In this document: one piece after another, positions 43,413-54,418 of the stretch | Numbering within the stretch: the first letter of the stretch is position 1 | Layout: every line of letters begins with the position of its first letter | Origin: an uncultured Rikenellaceae bacterium | GTDB taxonomy: Bacteria > Bacteroidota > Bacteroidia > Bacteroidales > Rikenellaceae | NCBI GenBank assembly: GCA_944321925.1 | Contig: CALUND010000017.1 | Span: 124,001-188,000, forward strand | Length of the DNA: 64,000 nt | Direction of reading: 5' to 3' | Notes under the pieces: model-generated | The model's database searches: none | What the model was told of the DNA's origin: nothing | Seen by the model: only the letters and a program-made list of their open reading frames with translations | Translations under genes and position numbers: made by a program

Positions 43413-43486
43413 TAAAACTTCGTTGCGTAACACACGCTTCGAAAAGTTTCCACAACCGATTTCTATTTGACTAAACTAACTATCTT

Positions 43487-45061
43487 ATGAAATTCAATCT
43501 GATCGACATCATCGTTTTCGTGGTCTACTGCGTGGCGATCGTCGGCACGGGCCTCTGGGTCTCGCGCGAAAAGAAAGGGGTAAAAAAAGATGCCAAAGAC
43601 TACTTCCTGGCCAGCAAGGCTCTTCCGTGGTGGGCCGTCGGAGCATCGCTTATCGCATCGAACATCTCCGCCGAGCAGTTCATCGGCATGTCGGGTTCCG
43701 GATTCGCCATCGGCATGGGTATCGCCTCTTATGAATTCATGGCAGCCCTCACACTGATCATCGTCGCCGCATTCTTCCTGCCCATCTATCTGCACAGGGG
43801 AATCTACACGATGCCGCAATTCCTCGAACAACGCTTCGACAAACGGGTTAAAACCGTTATGGCCATCTTCTGGCTGCTCGTATTCATCTTCGTGAATCTC
43901 ACCTCGATTCTCTACCTCGGCGCCCTGGCCATCAACACCATGATGGGTATCGACCTCATGTGGGGTATCGCGGGACTGGCACTGTTTGCTGCCATCTATT
44001 CGATCTACGGCGGATTGAAAGCCGTCGCCTGGACCGATGTGATTCAGGTGATCTTCCTGATCGGCGGCGGACTCATCACCACCTACGTGGCGTTCCAACT
44101 GCTGGGCGACGGCAGCGTGGTGAACGGTGTGAAAGAACTGGCGACCAAAGCCCCCGAGAAATTCGACATGATCCTCGACAAGAGCCACGTATCCTACAAC
44201 GAACTGCCCGGTCTGAGCGTACTGATCGGCGGACTGTGGGTGGCCAATCTCTACTATTGGGGTTGCAACCAGTACATCATTCAACGAGCTCTCGCCTCCA
44301 AATCGGTCGATGAAGCACAAAAAGGTCTCGTCTTCGCGGGCTTCCTGAAGATCCTCCTGCCGCTCATCATCGTCGTGCCCGGCATCATCTGCTTCGTCAT
44401 GGTTCAGGACGGCATGATTCCCGCCCTCAGCAAGGCCGACGAAGCCTATCCGACCCTGCTCAACATGATTCCGGCCGGCGTGAAAGGATTGGCCTTTGCC
44501 GCACTCGTAGCAGCCATCATCTCTTCGCTCGCCTCGATGATGAACTCCATCTCCTCGATCTTCACGCTCGACATCTACAAATCCTACATCAACAAAAACG
44601 TATCCGAAACGGGTACGGTGACCGTGGGACGTATCTCCAGCATCGTCGCACTCATCATCGCCTGCGCCGTAGCCCCCGTACTCTCGAACCTCGATCAGGC
44701 CTTCCAGTACATCCAGGAGTTCACCGGCTTCGTAAGTCCCGGCGCGCTCGCCATCTTCCTGGCCGGATTCTTCTACAAACGGGCAACCGCCAACGGAGCC
44801 CTCGCAGCCGCTGTCGGTACGTTCGTCTTCTCGGTACTCTTCAAAGTGTTCCTGCCCTCCGTCCCCTTCATGGATCGCATGGGCATCGTCTTCCTCCTCT
44901 GCTTCGCGCTGATCGTGCTCTTCGCCCTCATCGAGAAGAAACCCGTGGACGAGACGAAGGTATCCTATCCCAAAGGGCTGTTCCGCACGACCAAAGGGTT
45001 CAAGATCGGTTCCGCAATTATTATTGCCATTCTCGTCTTCCTTTATGCAATCTGGTGGTAG
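43487..45061 (+). CDS. Sodium:solute (sugar) symporter, SSS family
   Basis: A 524-residue inner-membrane symporter with about 14 membrane segments, similar to vSGLT-like sugar transporters. Landmarks: LPWWAVGASLIASNISAEQFIGMSGSGFAIGMGIASYEFMA (first helices with the unwound sodium-binding region), YSIYGGLKAVAWTDVIQV, YWGCNQYIIQRALA, and AALVAAIISSLASMMNSISSIFTLDIYK, the family signature. Its stop is directly followed by the aldose epimerase gene, so the imported sugar is probably a hexose such as glucose or galactose; that is inference. Confidence 0.94.
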   Translation: MKFNLIDIIVFVVYCVAIVGTGLWVSREKKGVKKDAKDYFLASKALPWWAVGASLIASNISAEQFIGMSGSGFAIGMGIASYEFMAALTLIIVAAFFLPIYLHRGIYTMPQFLEQRFDKRVKTVMAIFWLLVFIFVNLTSILYLGALAINTMMGIDLMWGIAGLALFAAIYSIYGGLKAVAWTDVIQVIFLIGGGLITTYVAFQLLGDGSVVNGVKELATKAPEKFDMILDKSHVSYNELPGLSVLIGGLWVANLYYWGCNQYIIQRALASKSVDEAQKGLVFAGFLKILLPLIIVVPGIICFVMVQDGMIPALSKADEAYPTLLNMIPAGVKGLAFAALVAAIISSLASMMNSISSIFTLDIYKSYINKNVSETGTVTVGRISSIVALIIACAVAPVLSNLDQAFQYIQEFTGFVSPGALAIFLAGFFYKRATANGALAAAVGTFVFSVLFKVFLPSVPFMDRMGIVFLLCFALIVLFALIEKKPVDETKVSYPKGLFRTTKGFKIGSAIIIAILVFLYAIWW

Positions 45062-45062
45062 A

Positions 45063-46208
45063 ATGAAAAGAATCGCACTGATCGCCGTTGCCATGCTCGC
45101 ATGCATGGCATGCGGCGAATCGGGAAAGGAGCAGAGTGCCATAAGGTTACTCGAGGAGGCCGAATTCAATACCGTTATAGACGGCAAACAGGTCGCTCTC
45201 TACACCCTCACCAACTCCAACGGCATGACCGTGCAGCTGACCAACTACGGAGCACGCGTTGCCGCACTTTGGGTGCCGGATCGCAACGGCACTTTCCACG
45301 ATGTGGTATTGGGTTATGAAAGTATCGACGAGTACCTCTCGGGAGACGCCTATGCGGGTCCTGTGGTGGGCCGCTACGGCAACCGCATCCGGGAAGGCCG
45401 CTTCACCCTCGACGGAAAGAGCTACGAGCTCAACCGGAACGAAGGCAAGAACCATCTCCACGGTGGATCGGGCGGATGGTGGAGCAAGGTATGGGAGGCC
45501 GGGCCGATCGCAAAAGAGGATTGCGGCTGCGAATCGATCACCTTTTCGCTCCGTTCGCCCGACGGGGAACAGGGATACCCGGGAACGGTCGACATCCGGA
45601 TCACCTACCTGCTCTCCCACGACAATACCCTTGCACTGATCTACGAGGCGACAACCGATGCGCCGACCGTACTGAATCCCACGAGTCACTGCTACTTCAA
45701 TCTCCACGGCAGTACGATGCAGTCGACCGACACGCACCTGCTGGAGATCCGCGCCGACAGCTTCACCCCCACCGATGCCGAACTGATCCCCACGGGCGAA
45801 ATCGTATCGGTTGAGGGCACTCCGCTCGATTTCCGCACCCCCACTCCAATCGGACAACGGATCGACGACGATTTCGAAGCGTTACACTTCGGCAAGGGCT
45901 ACGACCACAACTTCGTATTGAACCGTACGGGCGACCTTTCGATAGCGGCCATTGTGACGGAGCCCTCGAACGGCATCCGCATGACAATCCATACGAACCA
46001 ACCCGGCCTGCAGTTCTACAGCGGCAACGGCATGACCGGCAACGGAGTCGGAAAATGGGGCAATCGATTCAACTACCGTTCGGGCATCGCGCTCGAGACG
46101 CAAAACTTCCCCGACGCCCCGAACCATCCCAATTTCCCCTCGTCGGTACTTCGCCCGGGCGAGACATACCGTCAGCTCACCGTATACGGATTCGACACGG
46201 TGGAATAA
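45063..46208 (+). CDS. galM: Aldose 1-epimerase, secreted lipoprotein
   Basis: Mutarotase that interconverts alpha- and beta-anomers of aldoses. The 381-residue protein has a lipoprotein signal (CMAC, Cys17) so it should act in the periplasm or at the outer membrane. Active-site motifs are present: GRYGNRI, NHLHGGSGGWW with His, TSHCYFNLHG with the catalytic His, and ALETQNFPDAPNHPNFPS with the catalytic Glu. The frame is open upstream into the transporter gene, but the ATG at 45063, one base after its stop, starts the signal peptide. A classic terminator follows at 46231-46270. Confidence 0.95.
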   Translation: MKRIALIAVAMLACMACGESGKEQSAIRLLEEAEFNTVIDGKQVALYTLTNSNGMTVQLTNYGARVAALWVPDRNGTFHDVVLGYESIDEYLSGDAYAGPVVGRYGNRIREGRFTLDGKSYELNRNEGKNHLHGGSGGWWSKVWEAGPIAKEDCGCESITFSLRSPDGEQGYPGTVDIRITYLLSHDNTLALIYEATTDAPTVLNPTSHCYFNLHGSTMQSTDTHLLEIRADSFTPTDAELIPTGEIVSVEGTPLDFRTPTPIGQRIDDDFEALHFGKGYDHNFVLNRTGDLSIAAIVTEPSNGIRMTIHTNQPGLQFYSGNGMTGNGVGKWGNRFNYRSGIALETQNFPDAPNHPNFPSSVLRPGETYRQLTVYGFDTVE

Positions 46209-46230
46209 TCGGGATACGGATCCGAACAGA

Positions 46231-46270
46231 AAGACGCCCCCCAAAATCGGGAGGCGTCTTTCTATTTTTC
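46231..46270 (+). terminator. Intrinsic terminator of the transporter-galM operon
   Basis: AAGACGCC at 46231-46238 pairs with GGCGTCTT at 46253-46260, extended by CCC/GGG inside, followed by TCTATTTTTC. Confidence 0.9.
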
Positions 46271-46377
46271 TGTCCAGGCTTTCCGTTTGCCGGCTTCAGC
46301 GACACGAGCGATCTCCATCCGATTCGTGAGAGAGGTCCCGGAGAGACCGCCCATACTTCGGAAGCGTCGGGGCAGCA

Positions 46378-48045
46378 TCAGAGTAAAAAGAGGATCAAGC
46401 TCTGCGCCACGACCACTCGAAGAAAGACGGCAAAGGGATAGACCGTGGAATAGGTCACCGATGCACGATCGTTTCCTCCAAGCGAATTGATGAACGCAAG
46501 AGCGATCGGATTCGTTGCGACACCCGCCAACATGCCCGAAAGAGTGAAGAAGTTCATCTTGGCAAAACGACGCACCGCCATCCCCACGATAAGCGACGGC
46601 AAGAGGGTGATGATGAATCCGTAGATGACCCACCAATAACCACCGCCGACGATCGTTTCGACGAAACCTTCGCCCGAACTGAGTCCCACGCCGGCCAAAA
46701 AGATCGAAATACCGAGTTGACGGAGCATCAGGTTGGCGCTGAGTGTCGTGTAGGTCACCAGTTTGTAGTGGGGTCCGAAACGGCTCAACAACAGGGCTAC
46801 GATCAACGGACCGCCGGCCAGACCGAGCCGCACCGGCATGGGAATACCCGGAAGCGCGATGGGTACCGAACCGAGCACCACACCGAGCAAAATACCGATG
46901 AAGATCGCCACCAGATTGGGTTCGCGCAGGCGACGCATGGAGTTGCCCAGGAGATTGGCCACGGCGGCGATGGAGGCTTCACGCCCCACGACCGTCAGTT
47001 TGTCGCCCATCTGCAGCTCCAGTTCGGGAACCGCCACCAGATCGACGCCGGCCCGGTTGACCCGCGAAACATTGACCTCGAAATTGTTGCGCAGCCGCAA
47101 CGACCCCAAAGTCTTACCATTAATGCCGGGTTTGGTGATCAGGATGCGGCGGGAAACATACTGGCTGTCTATGTTGTACCACTCTTTTTCCAACATGCCG
47201 CGCTCCTCGCGTCCAAGGAAAGCCACGATCGCCTCCTTGTCGCACTCCTCGCACACCACGAAGAGCGTATCGCCCTCCGCAAGCACGGAATCGGCACTGG
47301 CTATCTCCACCTGCCGGTTGCTGCGACAGATCCGCGAAATGACGAACGAGCGATCGAGCAACTTCTTCACCGCAGAGACGGATTTGCCATACAGGTTTGC
47401 ATTGGTCAACTCCACCGACATCTTGACCGTCTGGTTTTCATCGCGATTCTGTTGCTCGAGACGTACGGTCTCCTCATCGTAGCGCACCCGGAAGATCCAC
47501 TTGAGCAACAGCACGACCAAAATGCCGCCGAGCACTCCGAGCGGATAGGCCACGGCATAACCCATGGCAATGGTCGGATCACTTGTACCCGTCACATCCT
47601 GATAGGCCTGCTGGGCAGCACCGAGACCCGGGGTATCGTTTACCGCACCCGACATGACGCCCACCATCGTAGGCAGCGGCGTACCGGTCAGCCAGCCCAA
47701 TCCCAACGTCGTAACCACTCCGAGAAAAACGATGATCACCGCATAGCCCACCAGCTGCAGGCCCCCTTTTTTGAAAGAGGCGAAAAAGCCGGGACCCGCC
47801 TGGATACCGATCGAATAGATGAACAGTATGAGCCCGAAATCTTTGGCGAATTCGAGGACCTGACTGTCGGGTCTGACCCCGAAATGGGCCGCTGCAATAC
47901 CGACGAAAAGGATCCATGTGATGCCGATCGAGATGCCACCGATGCGAATACGCCCGAGCAAAAGCCCCACAGCGATCACCAACGCCAATACGAAAATGGA
48001 GTGGGCAATGCCCTCTCCGAATATCAATCCGTAAAGCCAATCCAT
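46378..48045 (-). CDS. AspT/YidE/YbjL-type putative transporter with TrkA_C domains
   Basis: A 555-residue inner-membrane protein. Two blocks of five to six helices (about residues 1-185 and 380-555) flank a cytoplasmic region with two RCK_C/TrkA_C domains (about 205-370; for example VSRRILITKPGINGKTLGSLRLRNNFEVNVSRVNRAGVDLV). Membrane motifs GPGFFASFKKGGLQ and MSGAVNDTPGLGAAQQA are those of the aspartate:alanine exchanger (AspT) superfamily. The substrate is unknown; relatives exchange amino acids or dicarboxylates. I chose MDWLYGLIFGEG at 48045 as start. A TATCTTCG box lies at 48074-48081. Confidence 0.9.
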   Translation of the reverse strand: MDWLYGLIFGEGIAHSIFVLALVIAVGLLLGRIRIGGISIGITWILFVGIAAAHFGVRPDSQVLEFAKDFGLILFIYSIGIQAGPGFFASFKKGGLQLVGYAVIIVFLGVVTTLGLGWLTGTPLPTMVGVMSGAVNDTPGLGAAQQAYQDVTGTSDPTIAMGYAVAYPLGVLGGILVVLLLKWIFRVRYDEETVRLEQQNRDENQTVKMSVELTNANLYGKSVSAVKKLLDRSFVISRICRSNRQVEIASADSVLAEGDTLFVVCEECDKEAIVAFLGREERGMLEKEWYNIDSQYVSRRILITKPGINGKTLGSLRLRNNFEVNVSRVNRAGVDLVAVPELELQMGDKLTVVGREASIAAVANLLGNSMRRLREPNLVAIFIGILLGVVLGSVPIALPGIPMPVRLGLAGGPLIVALLLSRFGPHYKLVTYTTLSANLMLRQLGISIFLAGVGLSSGEGFVETIVGGGYWWVIYGFIITLLPSLIVGMAVRRFAKMNFFTLSGMLAGVATNPIALAFINSLGGNDRASVTYSTVYPFAVFLRVVVAQSLILFLL

Positions 48046-48095
48046 AATCTGCCTAACGTATCGTTTACGGGGGCGAAGATACCCGAATATCTCGA

Positions 48096-48134
48096 AATAA
48101 AAAAGAGTCGGCCCCTTTTTCAACGGACCGACTC
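48096..48134 (-). terminator. Intrinsic terminator of the superoxide dismutase gene
   Basis: On the minus strand GAGTCGG (48134-48128) and CCGACTC (48111-48105) form a stem followed by TTTTTTATTT. Confidence 0.9.
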
Positions 48135-48155
48135 AACCATACACCCCTGAGGAAA

Positions 48156-48764
48156 TTACCGGTAACGCTCCTCGACCACGCGCCAATCGATTCGCTCCCA
48201 GAGCGCCTTCACGGCATCCGCACGCCGGTTGCGATAATCGATGTAGTAGGCGTGCTCCCAAACGTCGATGGCGAGCAGCGGACGCATACCGTCGGTGAGA
48301 GGATTACCGGCATTGCTCCGCCCTACGATGGCCAGTTTCCCGCTCTTGTCCTCCACGAGCCAGGCCCACCCCGATCCGAAAAGAGAGACGGCCACCTGGG
48401 AAAGCTCCTCCTTGAAACGTCCGAACGATTCGAAAGCTCGATCGATCGCCGTTCCGAGTTGCCCGGTCGGCACACTCTTCGGATTGGGCGAGAGCGCAAG
48501 GAAATAGAAGATGTGATTCCAGGTCTGGGCGGCGTTGTTGAACAGGGGGCCGTCGGCATGCCTGACGATATTCTCCAGCGAGGCGTTCTCGAAACAGGTG
48601 CCTACGATCAGCCGATTCAGGTTGTCGATGTAGGTCTGGAGATGTTTACCGTAGTGATACTGCATGCTCTCCTCGCTGATCTGCGGGGCAAGCGCATCGA
48701 GCGCATAGGGCAGTTTCGGGAGGGTGAAACGGACGGTGTCGGCAGTTGCAATCGTTGTTGTCAT
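48156..48764 (-). CDS. sodB: Fe/Mn superoxide dismutase
   Basis: Destroys superoxide in the cytoplasm. The 202-residue protein has the four metal ligands: His37 in MQYHYGKH, His in TWNHIFYF, and Asp and His in DVWEHAYYID near residues 165-170. AGNPLT and GSGWAWL are also typical. Sequence alone does not settle iron versus manganese; Bacteroidota enzymes are often cambialistic (work with either metal). No signal peptide. Single gene with a strong terminator; a TAACTTTA near-consensus -7 box lies at 48818-48825. Confidence 0.96.
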   Translation of the reverse strand: MTTTIATADTVRFTLPKLPYALDALAPQISEESMQYHYGKHLQTYIDNLNRLIVGTCFENASLENIVRHADGPLFNNAAQTWNHIFYFLALSPNPKSVPTGQLGTAIDRAFESFGRFKEELSQVAVSLFGSGWAWLVEDKSGKLAIVGRSNAGNPLTDGMRPLLAIDVWEHAYYIDYRNRRADAVKALWERIDWRVVEERYR

Positions 48765-48890
48765 AACGGACAGGTTTTAAGTAAACAACAAAAACGGTAC
48801 GAATGGAATCGTTATTAAAGTTAAGGAATTAAATCAAATGTCATACCATATTATCGCTTTTTTTTATAGGAAATTATGCGAAAAAATTCC

Positions 48891-48898
48891 TACCTTTG
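48891..48898 (+). promoter_or_regulatory. -7 element of pheT
   Basis: TACCTTTG, a perfect match 30 bases before the pheT start; the -33 box is weak in an A/T-rich stretch. Confidence 0.6.
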
Positions 48899-48928
48899 GC
48901 TGAATTTTACTAACGTGCGAAACAGACC

Positions 48929-51400
48929 ATGAAAATTTCATACAACTGGCTGAAAAATTACCTCTCCTGCGACTTGTCCGCCGAACAGATGGCCGCCATC
49001 CTGACCGACATCGGACTGGAAGTGGAAGGACTGGAAAAGATAGAGACCATCCCGGGCGGCCTTGCAGGTGTCGTCGTAGGCGAAGTGCTCACCTGTACGG
49101 ATCACCCCGATTCGGATCACCTCCACATCACGACGGTCGATGTGGGTTCGGGAGAGCCTTTGCAGATCATCTGCGGAGCTCCAAACGTAGCAGCCGGTCA
49201 GAAGGTTCTCTGCGCCACCATCGGAGCGGTACTCCACCCCACCGGCAGCGACGAGAGCTTCAAGATCAAAAAAAGCAAAATCCGGGGCGTGGAGTCGTGC
49301 GGCATGCTCTGCGCAGAGGATGAACTGGGTATCGGCAACGACCATGCGGGCATCATGGTTCTCGATCCCTCCGCCCCGGTAGGCATGAGCGCCGGCAAAT
49401 TCCTCGATATTCAGGAGGATTACCAGTTCGAAATCGGACTTACCCCCAACCGGGCCGATGCCATGTCGCATTACGGCGTCGCACGCGACCTGGCGGTCTA
49501 TCTTCGCGCCCACGGGTTGCCCTGTACCCTCACACTCCCCTCTGTAGAGGCATTTCAGGTCCAGGACCACTCCCGTGAAATCCGCATCCGCGTGGAGAAT
49601 CCGGAGGCAGCACCCCGCTATGCCGGCGTAACCGTTACGGGGCTGAAAGTCGCCCCCTCGCCCGAATGGATGCAGAACTACCTGCGTGCCATCGGCCTCA
49701 ATCCGCACAACAACCTGGTCGATATCACCAACTTCATCCTGCACGAACAGGGGCAACCGCTCCACGCCTTCGACGCCGACAAAATCATCGGCGACGAAGT
49801 GGTGGTACGCACTTGTCCCGAAGGGACGAAATTCATCACCCTCGACGGTGTGGAACGTACCCTCTCGGCCGACGACCTCATGATCTGCAACGCCGAGAAA
49901 CCGATGTGCATTGCCGGCGTCTTCGGCGGTCTGGAGAGCGGCGTGAGCGAAACAACGACCAGTGTCTTCCTCGAAAGCGCCTATTTCCATCCGGTATGGA
50001 TCCGCAAAACGGCCCGCCGTCACGGCCTGAATACCGACGCTTCGTTCCGTTTCGAACGGGGCATCGATCCCGACAACACGATCTATGCACTGAAACGTGC
50101 CGCCCTCCTGTTTCAGGAGCTGGCCGGAGGTAAGATCTCCTCGGAGATTACCGACATCTATCCCCATCCTATCGAGCCTTTCCGTTTCGAATTTTCGTTC
50201 GACCGACTCAACCGGCTCGTCGGCAAAGAGATTCCGCAGGAGACCGTACGACAGATCATCGCGGCCCTCGGCGTGGATATTCTCGCCGAAAACGAGGGAA
50301 CGCTCTCGGTGTCGGTTCCGCCGTTCCGTGTGGACGTGCAACGCGAAGCCGACCTGGTCGAAGAGATCCTCCGTATCTACGGCTACAACAACGTGGAGAT
50401 TCCCGATGCGGTTCGTTCGACGCTCTCCTATGCACCCAAACCCGATCGGGAACGGCTCACCAACCTGGCTGCCGATTTTCTGTCGGCCAACGGATTCACC
50501 GAAATCATGAGCAACTCGCTCACGAAAGCAGCCTACTACGAATCGCTCACCTCTTTCCCGGCCGAACGATGCGTACGGATTCTCAATCCGCTGAGCGCCG
50601 ACCTCAACGTAATGCGTCAAACCCTGTTGTTCAACGCATTGGAAGCTGTTGCGCTCAACACCAACCGCAAAAACAGCGACCTGGAGCTCTACGAACTCGG
50701 CAACTGCTATTTCTACGACGCGACGAAAAAAGAGCAACAAACCGAAAATACGTTGGCCCCTTACAGCGAAACCTTCAAACTGGCCATTACCGTGACAGGA
50801 GTCGCAGAACCGTTGTCGTGGAACCACAAAGCCGTACAAAGCGATTTCTTCACGCTCCGCGCCATCGCCGAGAAGCTGCTTCGCCGATTCGGTTTCGAAC
50901 TGTCGGAATTGCGCTCCGAGCCTTGCGATTCGGATCTCTTCAGCGATGCACTCACCGTGAAGCTGCAAGGACGCGATTTCATGCAGATGGGCGTCGTATC
51001 GCCTGCCATCCGCCGCATGTTCGATCTGAAGAGTCCCGTTTACTTCCTCGAAATGAACTTCGAGGCGCTGATGAAGGCCGCTTCGCGCAACCGGATCGAG
51101 GCCCAGGAGCTTTCGAAATTCCCGGAGGTCCGTCGCGACCTGGCCCTTTTGGTCGACAAACAGGTTACGTTCCAGCAACTCTACGACATCGCTTTCGCCG
51201 CCGAGAAAAAGTTGCTGCGCGAGGTGACGCTGTTCGACGTCTACGAAGGCGACAAACTGCCGGAAGGGAAAAAATCCTATGCCCTCGGATTCGTCCTCGA
51301 AGACAAAACGCAGACCCTCACCGACCAACTGATCGAACGCACGATGAACAACCTGATCGCCCGATTCGAGAAGCAGGCGGGAGCGGTTATCCGCGCATAA
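48929..51400 (+). CDS. pheT: Phenylalanyl-tRNA synthetase beta subunit
   Basis: Partner of PheS in charging tRNA-Phe. The 823-residue protein has the tRNA-binding OB domain (about residues 40-150), the B3/B4 editing domain, B5, the core and the C-terminal anticodon-binding FDX-ACB domain (SKFPEVRRDLALLVDKQVTF to the end). All domains appear complete. pheS is not in the window, so the subunit genes are separated. A very long frame on the opposite strand of this gene is a coding shadow. Confidence 0.97.
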   Translation: MKISYNWLKNYLSCDLSAEQMAAILTDIGLEVEGLEKIETIPGGLAGVVVGEVLTCTDHPDSDHLHITTVDVGSGEPLQIICGAPNVAAGQKVLCATIGAVLHPTGSDESFKIKKSKIRGVESCGMLCAEDELGIGNDHAGIMVLDPSAPVGMSAGKFLDIQEDYQFEIGLTPNRADAMSHYGVARDLAVYLRAHGLPCTLTLPSVEAFQVQDHSREIRIRVENPEAAPRYAGVTVTGLKVAPSPEWMQNYLRAIGLNPHNNLVDITNFILHEQGQPLHAFDADKIIGDEVVVRTCPEGTKFITLDGVERTLSADDLMICNAEKPMCIAGVFGGLESGVSETTTSVFLESAYFHPVWIRKTARRHGLNTDASFRFERGIDPDNTIYALKRAALLFQELAGGKISSEITDIYPHPIEPFRFEFSFDRLNRLVGKEIPQETVRQIIAALGVDILAENEGTLSVSVPPFRVDVQREADLVEEILRIYGYNNVEIPDAVRSTLSYAPKPDRERLTNLAADFLSANGFTEIMSNSLTKAAYYESLTSFPAERCVRILNPLSADLNVMRQTLLFNALEAVALNTNRKNSDLELYELGNCYFYDATKKEQQTENTLAPYSETFKLAITVTGVAEPLSWNHKAVQSDFFTLRAIAEKLLRRFGFELSELRSEPCDSDLFSDALTVKLQGRDFMQMGVVSPAIRRMFDLKSPVYFLEMNFEALMKAASRNRIEAQELSKFPEVRRDLALLVDKQVTFQQLYDIAFAAEKKLLREVTLFDVYEGDKLPEGKKSYALGFVLEDKTQTLTDQLIERTMNNLIARFEKQAGAVIRA

Positions 51401-51463
51401 GCGCACAAACGGCTGAACCCTACAGAAGAGAGACTTCGCTCCACGAAACGACAACCGAATTTT

Positions 51464-52987
<1,524 letters not shown>

Positions 52988-53013
52988 TTCGGCTCAAGAC
53001 GGATATAAATATA

Positions 53014-53053
53014 AACAAAGGAGAGTCCCGCTTTCGCAGGACTCTCCTTTGTT
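53014..53053 (+). terminator. Terminator of guaA
   Basis: ACAAAGGAGAGTCC at 53015-53028 pairs perfectly with GGACTCTCCTTTGT at 53039-53052 around a 10-base loop; the arm itself supplies a T-run. Confidence 0.85.
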
Positions 53054-53241
53054 ATCTACATTTAACTGCGCTCCCCGGGAGGATCGCTCGGTCTCAGAAG
53101 AGCCCTCGTTACATCTTTCTCCCGAAACTCCAACCGGTTTCCGAAAATCGTGACAATCGCTTCCAGCCCCGACAACGACAGGAAAGCCTGCAAACGACAT
53201 CGAGGCTCGGCCGGTTCGACACACATTCCGGTCCAGCGAAT

Positions 53242-53685
53242 CTACTCCGTATCCGGAAGAAATGCCGCCCGACTGCTTCGCATCGATGAACCACCCTCGC
53301 AGCTCCCGTGCAGGGCAATCTCGCATCCGATGACAGCGGCTCTGCGTTTGCAATAACGTTCGCACTGCTGCTCGACGGCATAGCCGAGCATGCTTCCGAG
53401 CATGAAATCCTGTTCGGGAGAGAGCCTGTTCAGGGGCTTGTCGATGAAGGTCTGCACCACGTCGAGACAAGCCGACTTCCCGAAATAGAGATTTACCTTA
53501 TCGCCTCCGGCAACCGGTTGTACCAGATAACCGATTCCCTGCGCATCGAGCCGCTCCTTCAACAGTTCGGCGCACGATCGCTCCAAAGTGCAGAGGACCA
53601 GACTGCGAATCCCTTTATGGAACTCATAAACATGGTGCATGCACATCTTCATCTCGGCATGACGGTAGAAATCGGCACACTCCAT
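53242..53685 (-). CDS. DUF2023 family protein, cysteine-rich
   Basis: A 147-residue protein of unknown function. The segment MHHVYEFHKGIRSLVLCTLER and the later NRLSPEQDFMLGSMLGYAVEQQCERYCKRR identify it as DUF2023 as far as I can judge. It has nine cysteines, several in the C-terminal half, suggesting metal or redox chemistry. The ATG at 53685 shares a base with the flavodoxin stop (TGATG), so translation is coupled; starts at MKMCMHH or MCMHH, 11 or 13 codons on, would also fit the family. A function tied to flavodoxin electron transfer is inferred from context. Confidence 0.78.
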   Translation of the reverse strand: MECADFYRHAEMKMCMHHVYEFHKGIRSLVLCTLERSCAELLKERLDAQGIGYLVQPVAGGDKVNLYFGKSACLDVVQTFIDKPLNRLSPEQDFMLGSMLGYAVEQQCERYCKRRAAVIGCEIALHGSCEGGSSMRSSRAAFLPDTE

Positions 53686-54182
53686 CACATCTCCCCCTTC
53701 AGTTGCGCCACCCACGCCTCTTCGCGCGCAGCGGTTTTGTCGGCTCCGTCCGTTTCGTCGATCGCCAGCCCTACGAACTGCCCGTTGCGGGCTACGAGCG
53801 AATCGGTCACATCGTACCCCTCGGGCCAATAAGCCCCGATGAAGGTGCATCCCGTCCCGGCCAGTCCGTCATAGATCAGGCCGATGGCATCGCAGAAGGT
53901 ATCGGGATAAGAGGCCCCGTCGCCACATCCGAAAAGCGCCACCTTTTTCCCGGAGAGATCGAGTCGTTTCAGCGCGTCGAGAAACCCATACCAATCGTCC
54001 TGCAACTCCCCGCTCCCCCAAGTGGAACTCCCGAGCAACAACACATCGTAGCGCATCGCATCGGCAGCACCGGCCCTGGCCACATCATGAACATCTTCTG
54101 CACCGACACCGAGTTTCGCGGCGATATCGCGTGCTACCGTTTCCGTCGTACCGGTGGTACTTCCATAAAATATTCCGATCAT
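53685..54182 (-). CDS. fldA: Flavodoxin
   Basis: A 165-residue FMN-binding electron carrier. The phosphate loop is YGSTTGTTETVA at residues 6-17, the FMN stacking loops are SSTWGSGELQDDW and FGCGDGASYPDTFCDA, matching long-chain flavodoxins of Bacteria. It is followed by the DUF2023 gene with a one-base overlap. Flavodoxin usually replaces ferredoxin under iron limitation, but no Fur site is visible upstream. Confidence 0.96.
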   Translation of the reverse strand: MIGIFYGSTTGTTETVARDIAAKLGVGAEDVHDVARAGAADAMRYDVLLLGSSTWGSGELQDDWYGFLDALKRLDLSGKKVALFGCGDGASYPDTFCDAIGLIYDGLAGTGCTFIGAYWPEGYDVTDSLVARNGQFVGLAIDETDGADKTAAREEAWVAQLKGEM

Positions 54183-54363
54183 CTTTTCTGTTTTTTTTGA
54201 TTCATATTCCGTCTACAAAGAAAGCCAGACAACTCTCCCCGCACAATACCCAATTCGTGCGATTCCCAACGAAAAGAGTGCCGATCGGTGGGGATTCTCC
54301 ATCTTTTTCATGCCATAACAAAAAATCCGGCAGACAGCATCGTCCATATCGCACGATTATTCG

Positions 54364-54371
54364 TACATTTG
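54364..54371 (+). promoter_or_regulatory. -7 element of the SGNH hydrolase gene
   Basis: TACATTTG, perfect -7 match 48 bases before the start codon; no good -33 box. Confidence 0.55.
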
Positions 54372-54418
54372 TCCTGACCCGGCGTTTTCCGGAGAACCCT
54401 TAATTATCTTCGAATCCG

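Noticed and set aside
43463..45187. 574-codon minus-strand frame opposite the SSS transporter
   Set aside because: The transporter is unmistakable; the antisense product is an Asp/Glu/Gly/His-rich artefact of hydrophobic codons read backwards.
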